A DNA stretch of 64,000 bases from Hyphomicrobium sp. (lineage in GTDB: Bacteria; Pseudomonadota; Alphaproteobacteria; Rhizobiales; Hyphomicrobiaceae): positions 62,001-126,000 of the forward strand of contig RXJH01000010.1 of the NCBI GenBank assembly GCA_003987725.1, read 5' to 3'. The position numbers were made by a program, and so were the translations under genes. Each line of letters opens with the position of its first letter. Within the stretch, counting starts at the first letter, position 1. Positions 9,773 through 17,845 of this stretch are shown in pieces. Below the pieces are notes generated by a model, which saw nothing but the letters and a program-made list of their open reading frames with translations, was not told where the DNA came from and searched no databases.

Positions 9773-11104
9773 TCAGTGTGCGTTGTGAATTCGGATGTCC
9801 GGCACGATTCCGGTTTGATAACGGGCTTCGGAACTCAGTGTCTGGCCGCATGGCACCGAGGCGATGAGGCCGTTCTGACGGGTTACGGCGCCGCTCGTCT
9901 CGCGAACGATCACTTCAATCGGGACCTGCGCGTAGCGTCCGCTCCCGCAGGTATCTCCATTTGGATTCGTGCCTCGTGTTTCGTAGTCGAGCGCCATCGC
10001 GATGACCCCCCGGCTTGGCTGCTTGCCGTGCCAGAAAGTGAAGACCTCAGCTTTCGGGCCTGCCGCTTTGCCGTCGCTTACGCTCGACATAAAGCCATGA
10101 CCGCGACCATCTTTCGTGACGAGTTCAGAGGCGACGGCAGCATCGCGTGGTGCACCGCTCCAAACGTCCCCGGGTTCTCCCTGCATGGCCGCATACTCAA
10201 AGGCGTGGAGGTTGAGATCGACGGGCGCATCCCAAATGACCGCAACCTTCGTGACCTCATCGAGGTCGCCAGTCACGAGTTGGAGGCGCTGCTGCTGCCC
10301 ATCGGCGAGCGAGACTCCGGTTTTGGCATCAGGCCCAAGGAACATATCGGCGATGAATTCAGCGTCGCCTTTGTCGTCGAACGTGCGTCCGATCACCAGC
10401 GGACCATATTGCATGTTGACGCCCTGGCCATGCCGGCATGGCGAATGGACCGCGATCTTTGATCGTCCGCCCGGCAATGGTTCCACCGCCACAGTGGCGT
10501 CAGGACAGGTCAGCGCAATGGCCGGTACCGTCAAGGTCGCGCGAGGCTCCAATTGCGCCGGAGCATCGGCATTTTTCTCGGTACTGTTGCCTATAGCGGG
10601 CGAAACTGCCGGAGAGGATGAGTCGGAGTTGGCCTTCCGCTCCAACTGATTTTTCAAATCCTCCTGAAGTTTGCTGCGCGCTTCATCAGCCAGCCGTTTT
10701 GCCTCTTCGACCTGCTTTTGCGCCTCCGCTTCACGAGCGCGCAATTGCTCTTCGTCCTCCTTGCGTTTCACTTCCTCTTCAGCCGACAGGCGTTTCAGTT
10801 CCTCGAGTTTCTTGCGTGCGGCGGCCTCTCTGGTAGCGAGCTCTTCCTCTTGCGCTTTCAATTTGGCTGCTAACTCGTCGAGCTTTCTTTGCTCTTCCGC
10901 CTTGCGCGCTTCATCTCCATTGCCGGGTGGCGGCGGAGGTTGATTGGCGTTTCCCGCATCTTCGGGCAGCCTGCGCTGATCTATGAACAATTGCCGTGAT
11001 GAGGTTGCGTCGGCGCCATCACCGGCGAACGAAGGTCTCGCGTAGACACATGCCGCGAAAACGACGGCGATAGCCAGCATAACTCCTTCCAACGCACGGG
11101 ACAT
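9773..11104 (-). CDS. Exported coiled-coil protein of unknown function
   Basis: Protein of 443 residues that I do not recognise as a named family. The N-terminus is a signal peptide or anchor (hydrophobic AIAVVFAACVYA, then RPSFAG). Residues of about 60-165 form a highly charged Glu/Lys/Arg/Ala-rich coiled coil with TolA-like repeats (KLEELKRLSAEEEVKRKEDEE). A Ser/Pro-rich linker leads to a C-terminal globular half with several Cys residues, compatible with a periplasmic beta-rich domain. It starts three bases after the stop of the upstream TM protein and precedes the binding-protein/OmpA gene, so the three are probably one operon acting in the envelope. The C-terminal text VIWDAPVDLNLHAFEY suggests a beta-sandwich, but no function can be assigned. 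Confidence 0.7.
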   Translation of the reverse strand: MSRALEGVMLAIAVVFAACVYARPSFAGDGADATSSRQLFIDQRRLPEDAGNANQPPPPPGNGDEARKAEEQRKLDELAAKLKAQEEELATREAAARKKLEELKRLSAEEEVKRKEDEEQLRAREAEAQKQVEEAKRLADEARSKLQEDLKNQLERKANSDSSSPAVSPAIGNSTEKNADAPAQLEPRATLTVPAIALTCPDATVAVEPLPGGRSKIAVHSPCRHGQGVNMQYGPLVIGRTFDDKGDAEFIADMFLGPDAKTGVSLADGQQQRLQLVTGDLDEVTKVAVIWDAPVDLNLHAFEYAAMQGEPGDVWSGAPRDAAVASELVTKDGRGHGFMSSVSDGKAAGPKAEVFTFWHGKQPSRGVIAMALDYETRGTNPNGDTCGSGRYAQVPIEVIVRETSGAVTRQNGLIASVPCGQTLSSEARYQTGIVPDIRIHNAH

Positions 11105-11107
11105 GGT

Positions 11108-11974
11108 TCACCGGCTCAGAGGTTCAATCGTTTGTTCGGTCCCGCCACACCCACCCGTGGCCTTGGCCTGCTCGAGGAATTTCAACGCAATCTCCTTATT
11201 CGGCTGCGTGCTGGGCAAATCCGCATCAAGGCGCGCAAGGAAGCAGAGCGCGACTGGGTCTTTTTGAGCGGCGGCAAGTTCCCATACCGAACGTGCAACC
11301 TCATATTCAGACTGAGATGCTGTCGGTTTGGCGTAGAGTGTTCCGAGCTGGGTCAGAGCCCATCGGAGACGATCTCCTGAGAGCGCCCCGGTAATTCCGA
11401 TTCTGAGCCAATAGCGGGCTTCCTCATGATCAGGCGGCGCCTCAAGACCATGCAGCTTGGCATCGGCCATTTGGAAGGCTTGATCGGGAGTCACTCCAGA
11501 TGAGCTCTGTCCGCTCGGCGATATTGGTCCCGGAGCAAGGAGGTCCGGCCAAACGGGATTTCTTTGTTGCGCGATAAGCGGTGTCTTCGTCGTCCCGGGG
11601 ATCAGGCCAGTCCAATACAGAGCGAAGGCGGAAAGAAATCCCGCAAGAAAAATCGCTACGAATGATGCAATCAAATTCGCCCGCCAACGCGCCGGAGACG
11701 CTGGAGGATGCGTGTTGGATTCACGCGGTCTCTGCGCCTCGAGACGTGCCCTTTCGATGATCGTTGGCAGTGTGATCGAAGCGGCGTCCGTTGGTAGATT
11801 TGGAGGCGCGATCGCGTTCTGGGGTTTATCCCGCTGCGAAGCTGGCGGTGCCATTCGGACGACTAAAGCGTCCTTCAAACTAGGAAAGTTTTGTTGATCT
11901 CCGGTCACCGTTTTTCTCAGCCCCATAGCGGGAAGACGACTGAGCCTACGTGTTGGAAAGGAAACAAGCCGCAC
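11108..11974 (-). CDS. Single-pass membrane protein with periplasmic TPR/Sel1-like region
   Basis: Protein of up to 288 residues. A Pro-rich cytoplasmic segment of about 110 residues is followed by one transmembrane helix (NLIASFVAIFLAGFLSAFAL). A periplasmic part resembling Sel1/TPR repeats comes next (AFQMADAKLHGLEAPPDHEEARYW, ARSVWELAAAQKDPVALCFLA). Such repeats mediate protein-protein contacts. The start is uncertain: GTG at 11974 or the ATG at 11926 (MGLRKTV). It is the first gene of the presumed three-gene envelope operon running down to 8122. A specific role cannot be given. Confidence 0.65.
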   Translation of the reverse strand: MRLVSFPTRRLSRLPAMGLRKTVTGDQQNFPSLKDALVVRMAPPASQRDKPQNAIAPPNLPTDAASITLPTIIERARLEAQRPRESNTHPPASPARWRANLIASFVAIFLAGFLSAFALYWTGLIPGTTKTPLIAQQRNPVWPDLLAPGPISPSGQSSSGVTPDQAFQMADAKLHGLEAPPDHEEARYWLRIGITGALSGDRLRWALTQLGTLYAKPTASQSEYEVARSVWELAAAQKDPVALCFLARLDADLPSTQPNKEIALKFLEQAKATGGCGGTEQTIEPLSR

Positions 11975-12158
11975 CTCTCCCCACGGGCTCGACGTTGCAT
12001 CTCAATGCCCGGAGCTATCCCCCGTCATGAAAGAAGTCAGAATTTTGAGAACCGGCCCCCACCCGCCCTTGCTGTACTATGGGGACAAGGCAATGACGAT
12101 TTTATGATCCTCATCGCGAGCACATCAGGCGGGTCAGTACATCGACGAAGGCAGGCGG

Positions 12159-13469
12159 CTACTGCGGGTTCTCAAGACTGAAGACCCGGGCGGCCTCGTC
12201 GTAGTCAAATAGCTCGCCGTAACGGCTCCAGGTGGTAACAGACCTCAGCGTGCTCTCAGCGGCTCTGTCACTCATATAGTCTTCGAGTTCCTGCGCGAAG
12301 CGATCGGCTGGCGCCTGATGGGTACTTCTCTCGTCAAGAACGCGGCGAATTCTGGCCGCCAATGGCACGTAGGCCAGAAGGTGGTCGCCGAAAAGCTTCT
12401 TGCGAACATCGACGTCTGCGTCCGCGAACTTCCTGCCGGCGGGTGTCAGATGAAGATCGCCTGCTTCCACCTCGGCAAAGCGTAGCAGTTGCAAAGTTTC
12501 CGCCGCCGGAAAAAGTTCATCGATCTCCATCTGGAGCTCACGTGCAATTTCCGGCATGTCCGCTTTCCCATTATAGGGAGGCGCTCCAACCGCCTCGATC
12601 AGACCGGCGAGCGTGTTGGTCGAAACCTGAGGCAGGATCATGCCGAAACCCATGCCAGGAAAATGACCCTCTCGGCCCGGCTGGGTAACGGGCCGTTGCG
12701 TCATGCGCGCGTAAATCGTGTCGACGAGTTGGCGGAATTCGGGATCAAGCCGATGGCGAGGGTGCTTGAGTGTAACCGTGATCTCTGATGCGACCCGGCC
12801 CGGATTTGATGAGAGGATGAGGATACGGTCGCACATCAACACGGCTTCTTCGATGTTGTGTGTCACCATCAGGATGGACTTGATCGGCATCCGGCCTTCG
12901 CACCAGAGGTCCAAGAGGTCGGTGCGAAGTGTCTCAGCAGTGAGAACGTCGAGGGCAGAGAACGGTTCGTCCATCAACAAGATGCTTGGATTGACCACGA
13001 GGGCGCGCGCGAAACCGACGCGCTGACGCATGCCACCCGAAAGTTCTTTCGGGTAGGCCGATTCAAATCCATCGAGTCCGATGAGATCGATGGCGGACAA
13101 AGCCCGCCGGTGCGCTTCCTCTTCCGGAACGGCCATAGCACGAAGACCGAATTCGACATTTTCGAGCACCGAGAGCCAGGGAAAGAGAGCGAAGCTCTGA
13201 AAGACCATGGCGATGCCGTTCACAGGTCCCGTTACTGGTTGGCCCTGGTAGATCACGTCGCCGGCACTTGGACGCGCAAGCCCGGAAACGATCCGCAACA
13301 GAGAAGACTTGCCACAGCCCGACCGGCCGAGCAGCCCGACGATCTCGCCTTCGTATAAGGATAAGTTCGCGTCATCGAGGATGACGATACCTTCGTCACC
13401 TGAGGTACCGCGATAACGCTGCTCGACGTGGCGGATTTCAAGAAGCGGTGTTGCAGATAACGTTGACAT
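12159..13469 (-). CDS. NitT/TauT-type ABC transporter ATP-binding protein with C-terminal AAA-associated domain
   Basis: ATPase of 436 residues that energises import. Residues of about 1-260 are a nitrate/sulfonate-type ABC domain with Walker [10 protein letters not shown], signature [10 protein letters not shown] and Walker [13 protein letters not shown]. The final 160 residues are the extra C-terminal domain (AAA_assoc_C type) found on a subset of NitT/TauT ATPases; it includes [21 protein letters not shown] and probably regulates the pump. The ATG at 13469 has a GAGGAA upstream. It lies 9 bp downstream of the double permease gene, so the two are one operon. No substrate-binding protein gene is in the neighbourhood, so substrate is unknown. 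Confidence 0.93.
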   Translation of the reverse strand: MSTLSATPLLEIRHVEQRYRGTSGDEGIVILDDANLSLYEGEIVGLLGRSGCGKSSLLRIVSGLARPSAGDVIYQGQPVTGPVNGIAMVFQSFALFPWLSVLENVEFGLRAMAVPEEEAHRRALSAIDLIGLDGFESAYPKELSGGMRQRVGFARALVVNPSILLMDEPFSALDVLTAETLRTDLLDLWCEGRMPIKSILMVTHNIEEAVLMCDRILILSSNPGRVASEITVTLKHPRHRLDPEFRQLVDTIYARMTQRPVTQPGREGHFPGMGFGMILPQVSTNTLAGLIEAVGAPPYNGKADMPEIARELQMEIDELFPAAETLQLLRFAEVEAGDLHLTPAGRKFADADVDVRKKLFGDHLLAYVPLAARIRRVLDERSTHQAPADRFAQELEDYMSDRAAESTLRSVTTWSRYGELFDYDEAARVFSLENPQ

Positions 13470-13478
13470 CGCAATTCC

Positions 13479-15215
13479 TCAGTTCAGGCGCAGACGGCGT
13501 TCGGCGTAACCGAATAGCGGACGCCAGAGAAGACGATTGAATCCGATGACGAATATCGACATCACCGCAATTCCGAGCACAATTTTTGGATAGTCGCCGG
13601 CTTCCGTCGCTTGCGCGATGTAAGATCCGATGCCGTGTGCAACGACCTTATCGTCGCCCCAACGAACATATTCTGCAACGATGCTGGCGTTCCAGGAACC
13701 GCCGGACGCCGTAAGAGCGCCCGTCACATAATATGGAAAGACACCCGGAAGGATTACGTCCCGCCACCATTGCCAGCCTTTGGCGCCAAAGCTCGCGGCT
13801 GCTTCTTTGAGATCGTTCGGAAAGGCCGATGCGCCCGCAATCACGTTGAAAACAATATACCACTGCGTACCGAGAATGATGAGCGGGCTCAGCCAGATAT
13901 CCGGATTTAGGTGAAAATAAAGAATGCCGACAACAACAATTGGAAAAATGACATTGACGGGGAACGCGGCCAGGAACTGCGCGAGGGGCTGTAGTCGCTC
14001 GGCAACGCGCGGACGAAGTCCGATCCAAACGCTGACAGGAACCCAGAACAGGGTAGCGAGTGCGAGCAGAACGACGACCCGCACCATCGTCACAAACGTG
14101 ACAGAGATAGCCTCAACGGCATCGCCCCACGAGAGCTCCGTCGCAATAAAGGAATATGTCTGCCAAATCGAGTAGAGGGCTACAATTGTGATGACGGCGT
14201 ACCAGGCGACATCCAAAAGTCGCGACAGGTGCTTGTCGCCTTTATTGGGAAGAGTCTTCGAAAATGGAGCGGGAAGCCGCCAATACGCGGCCCACATGAA
14301 TTTCTGTCCGATCCAATCGGAAATGCTGCGAAGCCAGCGCGTGCGCTGAAAGATTCTGAGCGCCCATGATTCCTCTGCCGATTGGCCGGCCGATAGTTCG
14401 ACGCGAAATCTCCCCGCCCAAGCGATGATGGGGCGAAAAAGCAGCTGATCATAAATGAGAATGACGACAAACATCGCGACCACGGCTGCGACGACGGCAT
14501 AAATGTTGCGCTGTTCTATCGCCAGCGCCAAGTATGATCCGATCCCGGGTAGTTTGATTGTGGTATTGCCGACCGATATCGCTTCGGATGCGACGACGAA
14601 GAACCAGCCGCCGGACATCGACATCATGGTGTTCCAAAGCAATCCTGGTACCGCAAACGGAACCTCGAGAAACCAGAAACGCTGCCATCCCGTGAGGTGA
14701 AAACCTCGCGTAACCTCCTCGAGATCTCGCGGCACCGTCCGCAGTGACTGATAAAACGAGAAGGCCATGTTCCAGGCTTGGCTTGTGAAGATCGCGAAAA
14801 TTGCCGCGGCTTCGGCGCCCATCATGCTTCCCGGAAAGAGTCCCATGAAGAACGTCACGGTGAATGACAGAAATCCAAGCACCGGCACGGATTGCAGCAC
14901 GTCGAGAAATGGGATCAAGACCATCTCTGCGCGGCGGCTCTTCGCCGCCAAGGTGGCGTAGGTGAATGTAAAAACGAAAGAGGCCGCGAGCGCCGCGAAC
15001 ATGCGCAGCGTCGTTCGCAGCGCGTAGTAGGGAAGATTCCAGTAGTCGAGCGAAATTGGAGTGGCTTCGACCGGAGACAATGGTGCAACCATGCCTCGCG
15101 CACCTTGCGCGATCGCGATGAAGATCGCGATTATGACGGTGAAGGCCAAGAAGTCCCAGTAGTTGGGAACCTCGCGCCGCTTGATGGATGGGAAGTCAGG
15201 CCACTTCAGCGTCAT
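13479..15215 (-). CDS. ABC transporter permease, two fused NitT/TauT-type membrane domains
   Basis: Inner-membrane permease of 578 residues containing two tandem copies of the BPD_transp_1 domain, so one chain supplies both halves of the channel. Each half carries an EAA-like coupling loop: EEVTRGFHLTGWQRFWFLEVPFA in the first, and KEAAASFGAKGWQWWRDVILPG in the second. Two groups of about six TM helices are separated by a hydrophilic linker. It is the first gene of a two-gene operon with the ATPase. Known relatives are annotated as nitrate/sulfonate/taurine-type, but that label is based on fold only. Start ATG at 15215 (MTLKWPDFP). Confidence 0.92.
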   Translation of the reverse strand: MTLKWPDFPSIKRREVPNYWDFLAFTVIIAIFIAIAQGARGMVAPLSPVEATPISLDYWNLPYYALRTTLRMFAALAASFVFTFTYATLAAKSRRAEMVLIPFLDVLQSVPVLGFLSFTVTFFMGLFPGSMMGAEAAAIFAIFTSQAWNMAFSFYQSLRTVPRDLEEVTRGFHLTGWQRFWFLEVPFAVPGLLWNTMMSMSGGWFFVVASEAISVGNTTIKLPGIGSYLALAIEQRNIYAVVAAVVAMFVVILIYDQLLFRPIIAWAGRFRVELSAGQSAEESWALRIFQRTRWLRSISDWIGQKFMWAAYWRLPAPFSKTLPNKGDKHLSRLLDVAWYAVITIVALYSIWQTYSFIATELSWGDAVEAISVTFVTMVRVVVLLALATLFWVPVSVWIGLRPRVAERLQPLAQFLAAFPVNVIFPIVVVGILYFHLNPDIWLSPLIILGTQWYIVFNVIAGASAFPNDLKEAAASFGAKGWQWWRDVILPGVFPYYVTGALTASGGSWNASIVAEYVRWGDDKVVAHGIGSYIAQATEAGDYPKIVLGIAVMSIFVIGFNRLLWRPLFGYAERRLRLN

Positions 15216-15533
15216 ATCAGTTCCGTCGTGGTGGGTTGCGGCGCGCCTGAACTGTCAGATTTGCGGGCCCACCGCACCTTACATTTTGTAAAACACGCAG
15301 ATGTTTTTTCAGTCTGCAATTGCCCTTCCGGTTGAGCGTGCGCGGCGCCACCCACAACTTGTACTGACTTTTTAGCTCCGCGTTCTCGTCCGCTTCCGGG
15401 TCATGGATCGAGCGATTGGTTTCGGCCTATGCCATTCGGCTTATCGGCAAGTAAACGCGAATACGGATCGCGTTTCCGCCGGATTTGACATCAATGACGT
15501 CGCCGCCCCGTAGGCAATTCAATGGAGGTATCG
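15216..15533. other. Intergenic region upstream of the ABC operon and the small secreted protein
   Basis: About 318 bp between divergent genes with no convincing coding frame. It probably holds both promoters. The clearest element is an inverted repeat, AAACGCGA at 15453-15460 and TCGCGTTT at 15468-15475, with a 7-base spacer. This could be an operator or a short hairpin in the leader of the 15534 gene. No T-tract follows it. Confidence 0.4.
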
Positions 15534-15782
15534 ATGATGTCCGTTCGGTCGAAGGCAAAAGCCATCGCCGCACTCTCCGTGCTCGGCGCTGCGATGCTGA
15601 GTGCAGCCGCGCGCGCCGAAGATTGGCACGCCCGGGAAGTGCAGCTCTTAGGACTGCACGATCTCTGCAATAAGGGCGACCGCAGAGCGTGCGTTCAATT
15701 CGGGATGATGCTCGGAGAAGCCAAGGAACGCCACGCAGATTGGCGCAGAGCGCATCCGGACTGGTGGTGGTGGGAGCACTAG
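15534..15782 (+). CDS. Small secreted protein of unknown function
   Basis: Protein of about 82 residues. A Sec signal peptide (hydrophobic AIAALSVLGAAMLSAAARA, cleavage before EDWHA) leaves a mature chain of about 55 residues. It has two Cys, several Arg/Lys and a striking aromatic end (PDWWWWEH). The start is taken at the ATG ATG pair (15534/15537) because a GGAGG at 15524-15528 is correctly spaced for it; the upstream ATG at 15522 contains the RBS itself. A strong rho-independent terminator follows 16 bp after the stop, so it is a monocistronic unit. The CNKGDRRACVQFG segment resembles a single Sel1-like turn with a possible disulphide. Confidence 0.75.
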   Translation: MMSVRSKAKAIAALSVLGAAMLSAAARAEDWHAREVQLLGLHDLCNKGDRRACVQFGMMLGEAKERHADWRRAHPDWWWWEH

Positions 15783-15797
15783 AGCAGCGACATGTGT

Positions 15798-15832
15798 GGA
15801 CGTGGCCTTCTTAGGCCACGTCCTTTTCTTTA
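15798..15832 (+). terminator. Rho-independent terminator of the small secreted protein gene
   Basis: A perfect 10-bp stem, GGACGTGGCC (15798-15807) and GGCCACGTCC (15814-15823), with loop TTCTTA. It is followed by TTTTCTTTATT. It sits between this gene and the convergent slipin gene. Confidence 0.9.
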
Positions 15833-15909
15833 TTGTCACATGACTGTCATTTCCGCATTTGGCTCCAGGCCAACACCGGGACCTCGTGCTATTCCGCTTC
15901 GGCGCCTAC

Positions 15910-17067
15910 TCATTCGCTCTCTTGGGAGCCCTTGATCCGAACCAGGTTCGTTAGAAGTGCATCGAAGCCTTGGGCACCGGTGCCAGTGTGGAGGTCGATG
16001 CGACCGACCTTCTCGACGAGCTTTTCGAGTGCTTCAAGTTCCTTGAGGCGGAGAAGCAGCGGGTTGTTCTCCATCAATTTCGACGTGTTGAGCAATGAAC
16101 GGGTGGACGCCGTTTCCTCCTGACGACGGATCAAGTTGGCCTTCGCCACACGTTCGGCCTCCACGACCTTGTTCAAGAGTTCACGCACATCGCCCGGCAG
16201 GATCACATCCTTGACGCCGATTTCGCCGACCTCGGCACCGAGTTGTCTGGCCCGCTCGGATACGAACGTTCGCACTTCGTTGTCGATCGTGTCGCGCGCC
16301 GCCAGGATTTCGTCGAGCGTGCGCGCTGCAACGGCTTCGCGTATGGCGAACTGAATCATCCGGTAGAGCGTGCCGTTCACATCACTCGTCGACAGCACCG
16401 ACTTCTCCGCGTCGACGACCTTGACGAAGGCCGTCAACGTCACGCGAATGCCGATCCGATCCTTGGTCAGGATTTCCTGCGCCGTGACTTCGAGCGGCTG
16501 CGGACGCAGATCGGCCTTGACGATTTTGACCGTGCGGCCAACCGTCCAGAACGCATGACGCCCAGGAGCCAGCCGCTCCTCGAGCTTGCCGTCGACCATG
16601 AGCAGGCCTGTCTCGTACGCCTCGACGACCGCCGACGTGATGACCGACGTGCGAGCAAGATCGAGCTTGTCCTGGTGTCTCTTCGACACCCTGATGTCAC
16701 TGCTCGTGTTGATCGTTTCAACATCGACACGCGTCACTGTCTTCCAGAACGCCCGCGTGGTGTTGGGAAGTACGAGGTGTTTCGGCTCGCCGTCGAACGA
16801 GACGATGGCGACCTCCGAAGACGCGGGCTGGATGATGGCGAAATGCTCTTCCGCAAGCTCCGGATGGGTCTTCCGGAGCAGCAGCGCTTTTTCTGCCGGA
16901 ATTTCCGCGCGCACGACCTTCACCACTTCAGCGGAGAGCCGGTGGTTCCAATCGAAAGCCTTATGCCGGCCCGGCTCGAGCAGTCGCTCGAAGCGGCCGT
17001 CGCGGGACAAAAACGCTCGCTCATCGTCCTTGACCGTAAATTCGGAAAATAGTCTTGCGCGCTGCAC
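15910..17067 (-). CDS. SPFH/Band 7 family protein (slipin-like)
   Basis: Protein of 385 residues with the SPFH (stomatin/prohibitin/flotillin/HflK) fold in the middle. LTAFVKVVDAEKSVLSTSDV, AIREAVAARTLDEILAARD and VSERARQLGAEVGEIGVKDVILP are typical slipin text. A C-terminal alpha-helical segment follows (AERVAKANLIRRQEETASTRS). Unlike classical slipins there is no N-terminal TM helix; the N-terminus is a set of beta-rich repeats around FERLLEPGRHKAF. It therefore belongs to the soluble or peripheral bacterial slipin group, which organises membrane domains or proteases. Start GTG at 17067, with AGGAG eight bases upstream. No NfeD-like partner is adjacent. Confidence 0.88.
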   Translation of the reverse strand: MQRARLFSEFTVKDDERAFLSRDGRFERLLEPGRHKAFDWNHRLSAEVVKVVRAEIPAEKALLLRKTHPELAEEHFAIIQPASSEVAIVSFDGEPKHLVLPNTTRAFWKTVTRVDVETINTSSDIRVSKRHQDKLDLARTSVITSAVVEAYETGLLMVDGKLEERLAPGRHAFWTVGRTVKIVKADLRPQPLEVTAQEILTKDRIGIRVTLTAFVKVVDAEKSVLSTSDVNGTLYRMIQFAIREAVAARTLDEILAARDTIDNEVRTFVSERARQLGAEVGEIGVKDVILPGDVRELLNKVVEAERVAKANLIRRQEETASTRSLLNTSKLMENNPLLLRLKELEALEKLVEKVGRIDLHTGTGAQGFDALLTNLVRIKGSQESE

Positions 17068-17405
17068 TGAAAATACTCCTGGGCCTTTCTTGACCTTCTA
17101 TTCTTTTGCTTTGTTTAGCGATCGTTTCGTTCGCAATGATCGGAAAAGGTTACCGGCCGTGTCTTCACAGCAAGAGCGCGGGCTCCGGCTTCAGTCGTCT
17201 CGCTTCACTCTTTCGTTCGGGTTGCGGCCGCGAGCATCCTTACGGATGACCTCGCGCCGGAATCCGGCGGCAGAGCGGTGCGGGCCGACGGTATCTGCCA
17301 GAAGCGCAGAGCGTCTCGCCGCTTGCCCTTGAATCCGGTTGCCCGGATGTGAAGAGCGGAAGTCATGGCCGGCTCCCATCAAGCAGTTTCCGATTGGCAT
17401 TCGGA
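17068..17405. other. Intergenic, upstream of slipin; no gene seen
   Basis: About 338 bp. The part next to the slipin start is AT-rich (TTCTATTCTTTTGCTTTG on the plus strand) and probably contains its promoter. I see no conserved reading frame or RNA in the rest until the tRNA-like pair at 17406. Confidence 0.3.
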
Positions 17406-17476
17406 TTGCGAAGCGGGAATCGAACCCGCGACAGCAGGATTAACAGTCCTGTGCTCTACCCCTGAGCTAGTCGCTG
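17406..17476 (-). tRNA. tRNA-Asn(GUU)-like gene with degenerate acceptor stem
   Basis: Read on the minus strand this is a 71-base cloverleaf. The D arm is GCTC/GAGC. The anticodon arm is CAGGA-CTGTTAA-TCCTG, giving anticodon GTT (Asn). The variable loop is 5 bases and the T arm is GCGGG-TTCGATT-CCCGC. All internal arms pair perfectly. The acceptor stem does not: only positions 3-6 pair (GCGA with TCGC), while 1, 2 and 7 mismatch, and no CCA is encoded. The sequence also differs from the usual alphaproteobacterial tRNA-Asn body. It is therefore either a decayed copy or a member of an atypical tRNA array. It lies two bases from a second tRNA-like sequence. Confidence 0.5.
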
Positions 17477-17478
17477 TG

Positions 17479-17546
17479 TGAGTATGAAGGAATTGAACCC
17501 CCGTCCTCCCGCCTAAGCGGGCGCTCTACCGCTGAGCTAATACCCG
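17479..17546 (-). tRNA. Degenerate tRNA-like sequence with shortened anticodon arm
   Basis: Minus-strand cloverleaf of 68 bases, directly upstream of the tRNA-Asn-like gene. The acceptor CGGGTAT pairs with ATACTCA at six of seven positions (one G-T, position 1 mismatched). The D arm GCTC/GAGC is intact and the variable loop is AGGAC. The T arm GGGGG-TTCAATT-CCTTC pairs with two wobbles. The anticodon arm is only 14 bases (CCCGCTTAGGCGGG) instead of 17, so the 7-base loop cannot form with a 5-bp stem. Three bases appear to be missing and no anticodon can be read safely. Probably a pseudo-tRNA. Confidence 0.4.
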
Positions 17547-17845
17547 GACTTGTCGAACACGGAACACGCACTCCGCAATGCGGCGCGCGCCAGCCAGGCT
17601 TGGAAAACCGGGACATCTGCATTCGGCAAGGCGTGTGCATAAGCCTCGAAATTCGGGCAGAATTGAAGCCACTGGCGGCGGGTAGAGGAAAATGTTTCGA
17701 ACTTGCCAGTGTTCGCACTCGTTCGTCCATAGACTGTTCGACGGCGTTGCCGTCTTCCGGACTGATCCGATAGAACGCGGCCTACGACCGAGGGTACAAA
17801 ATTGCTTATAATGTGCCTGGCGGGAGAAGCGTTACGGGGTTGACC
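17547..17845. other. Intergenic region upstream of patatin gene; no gene seen
   Basis: About 299 bp between the tRNA-like pair and the patatin gene. No further tRNA T-arm motif and no supported reading frame was found. The last 50 bases include an AT-rich stretch (AAAATTGCTTATAATG, near 17798) that contains a good -10-like TATAAT, so the patatin promoter is probably here. Confidence 0.35.
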
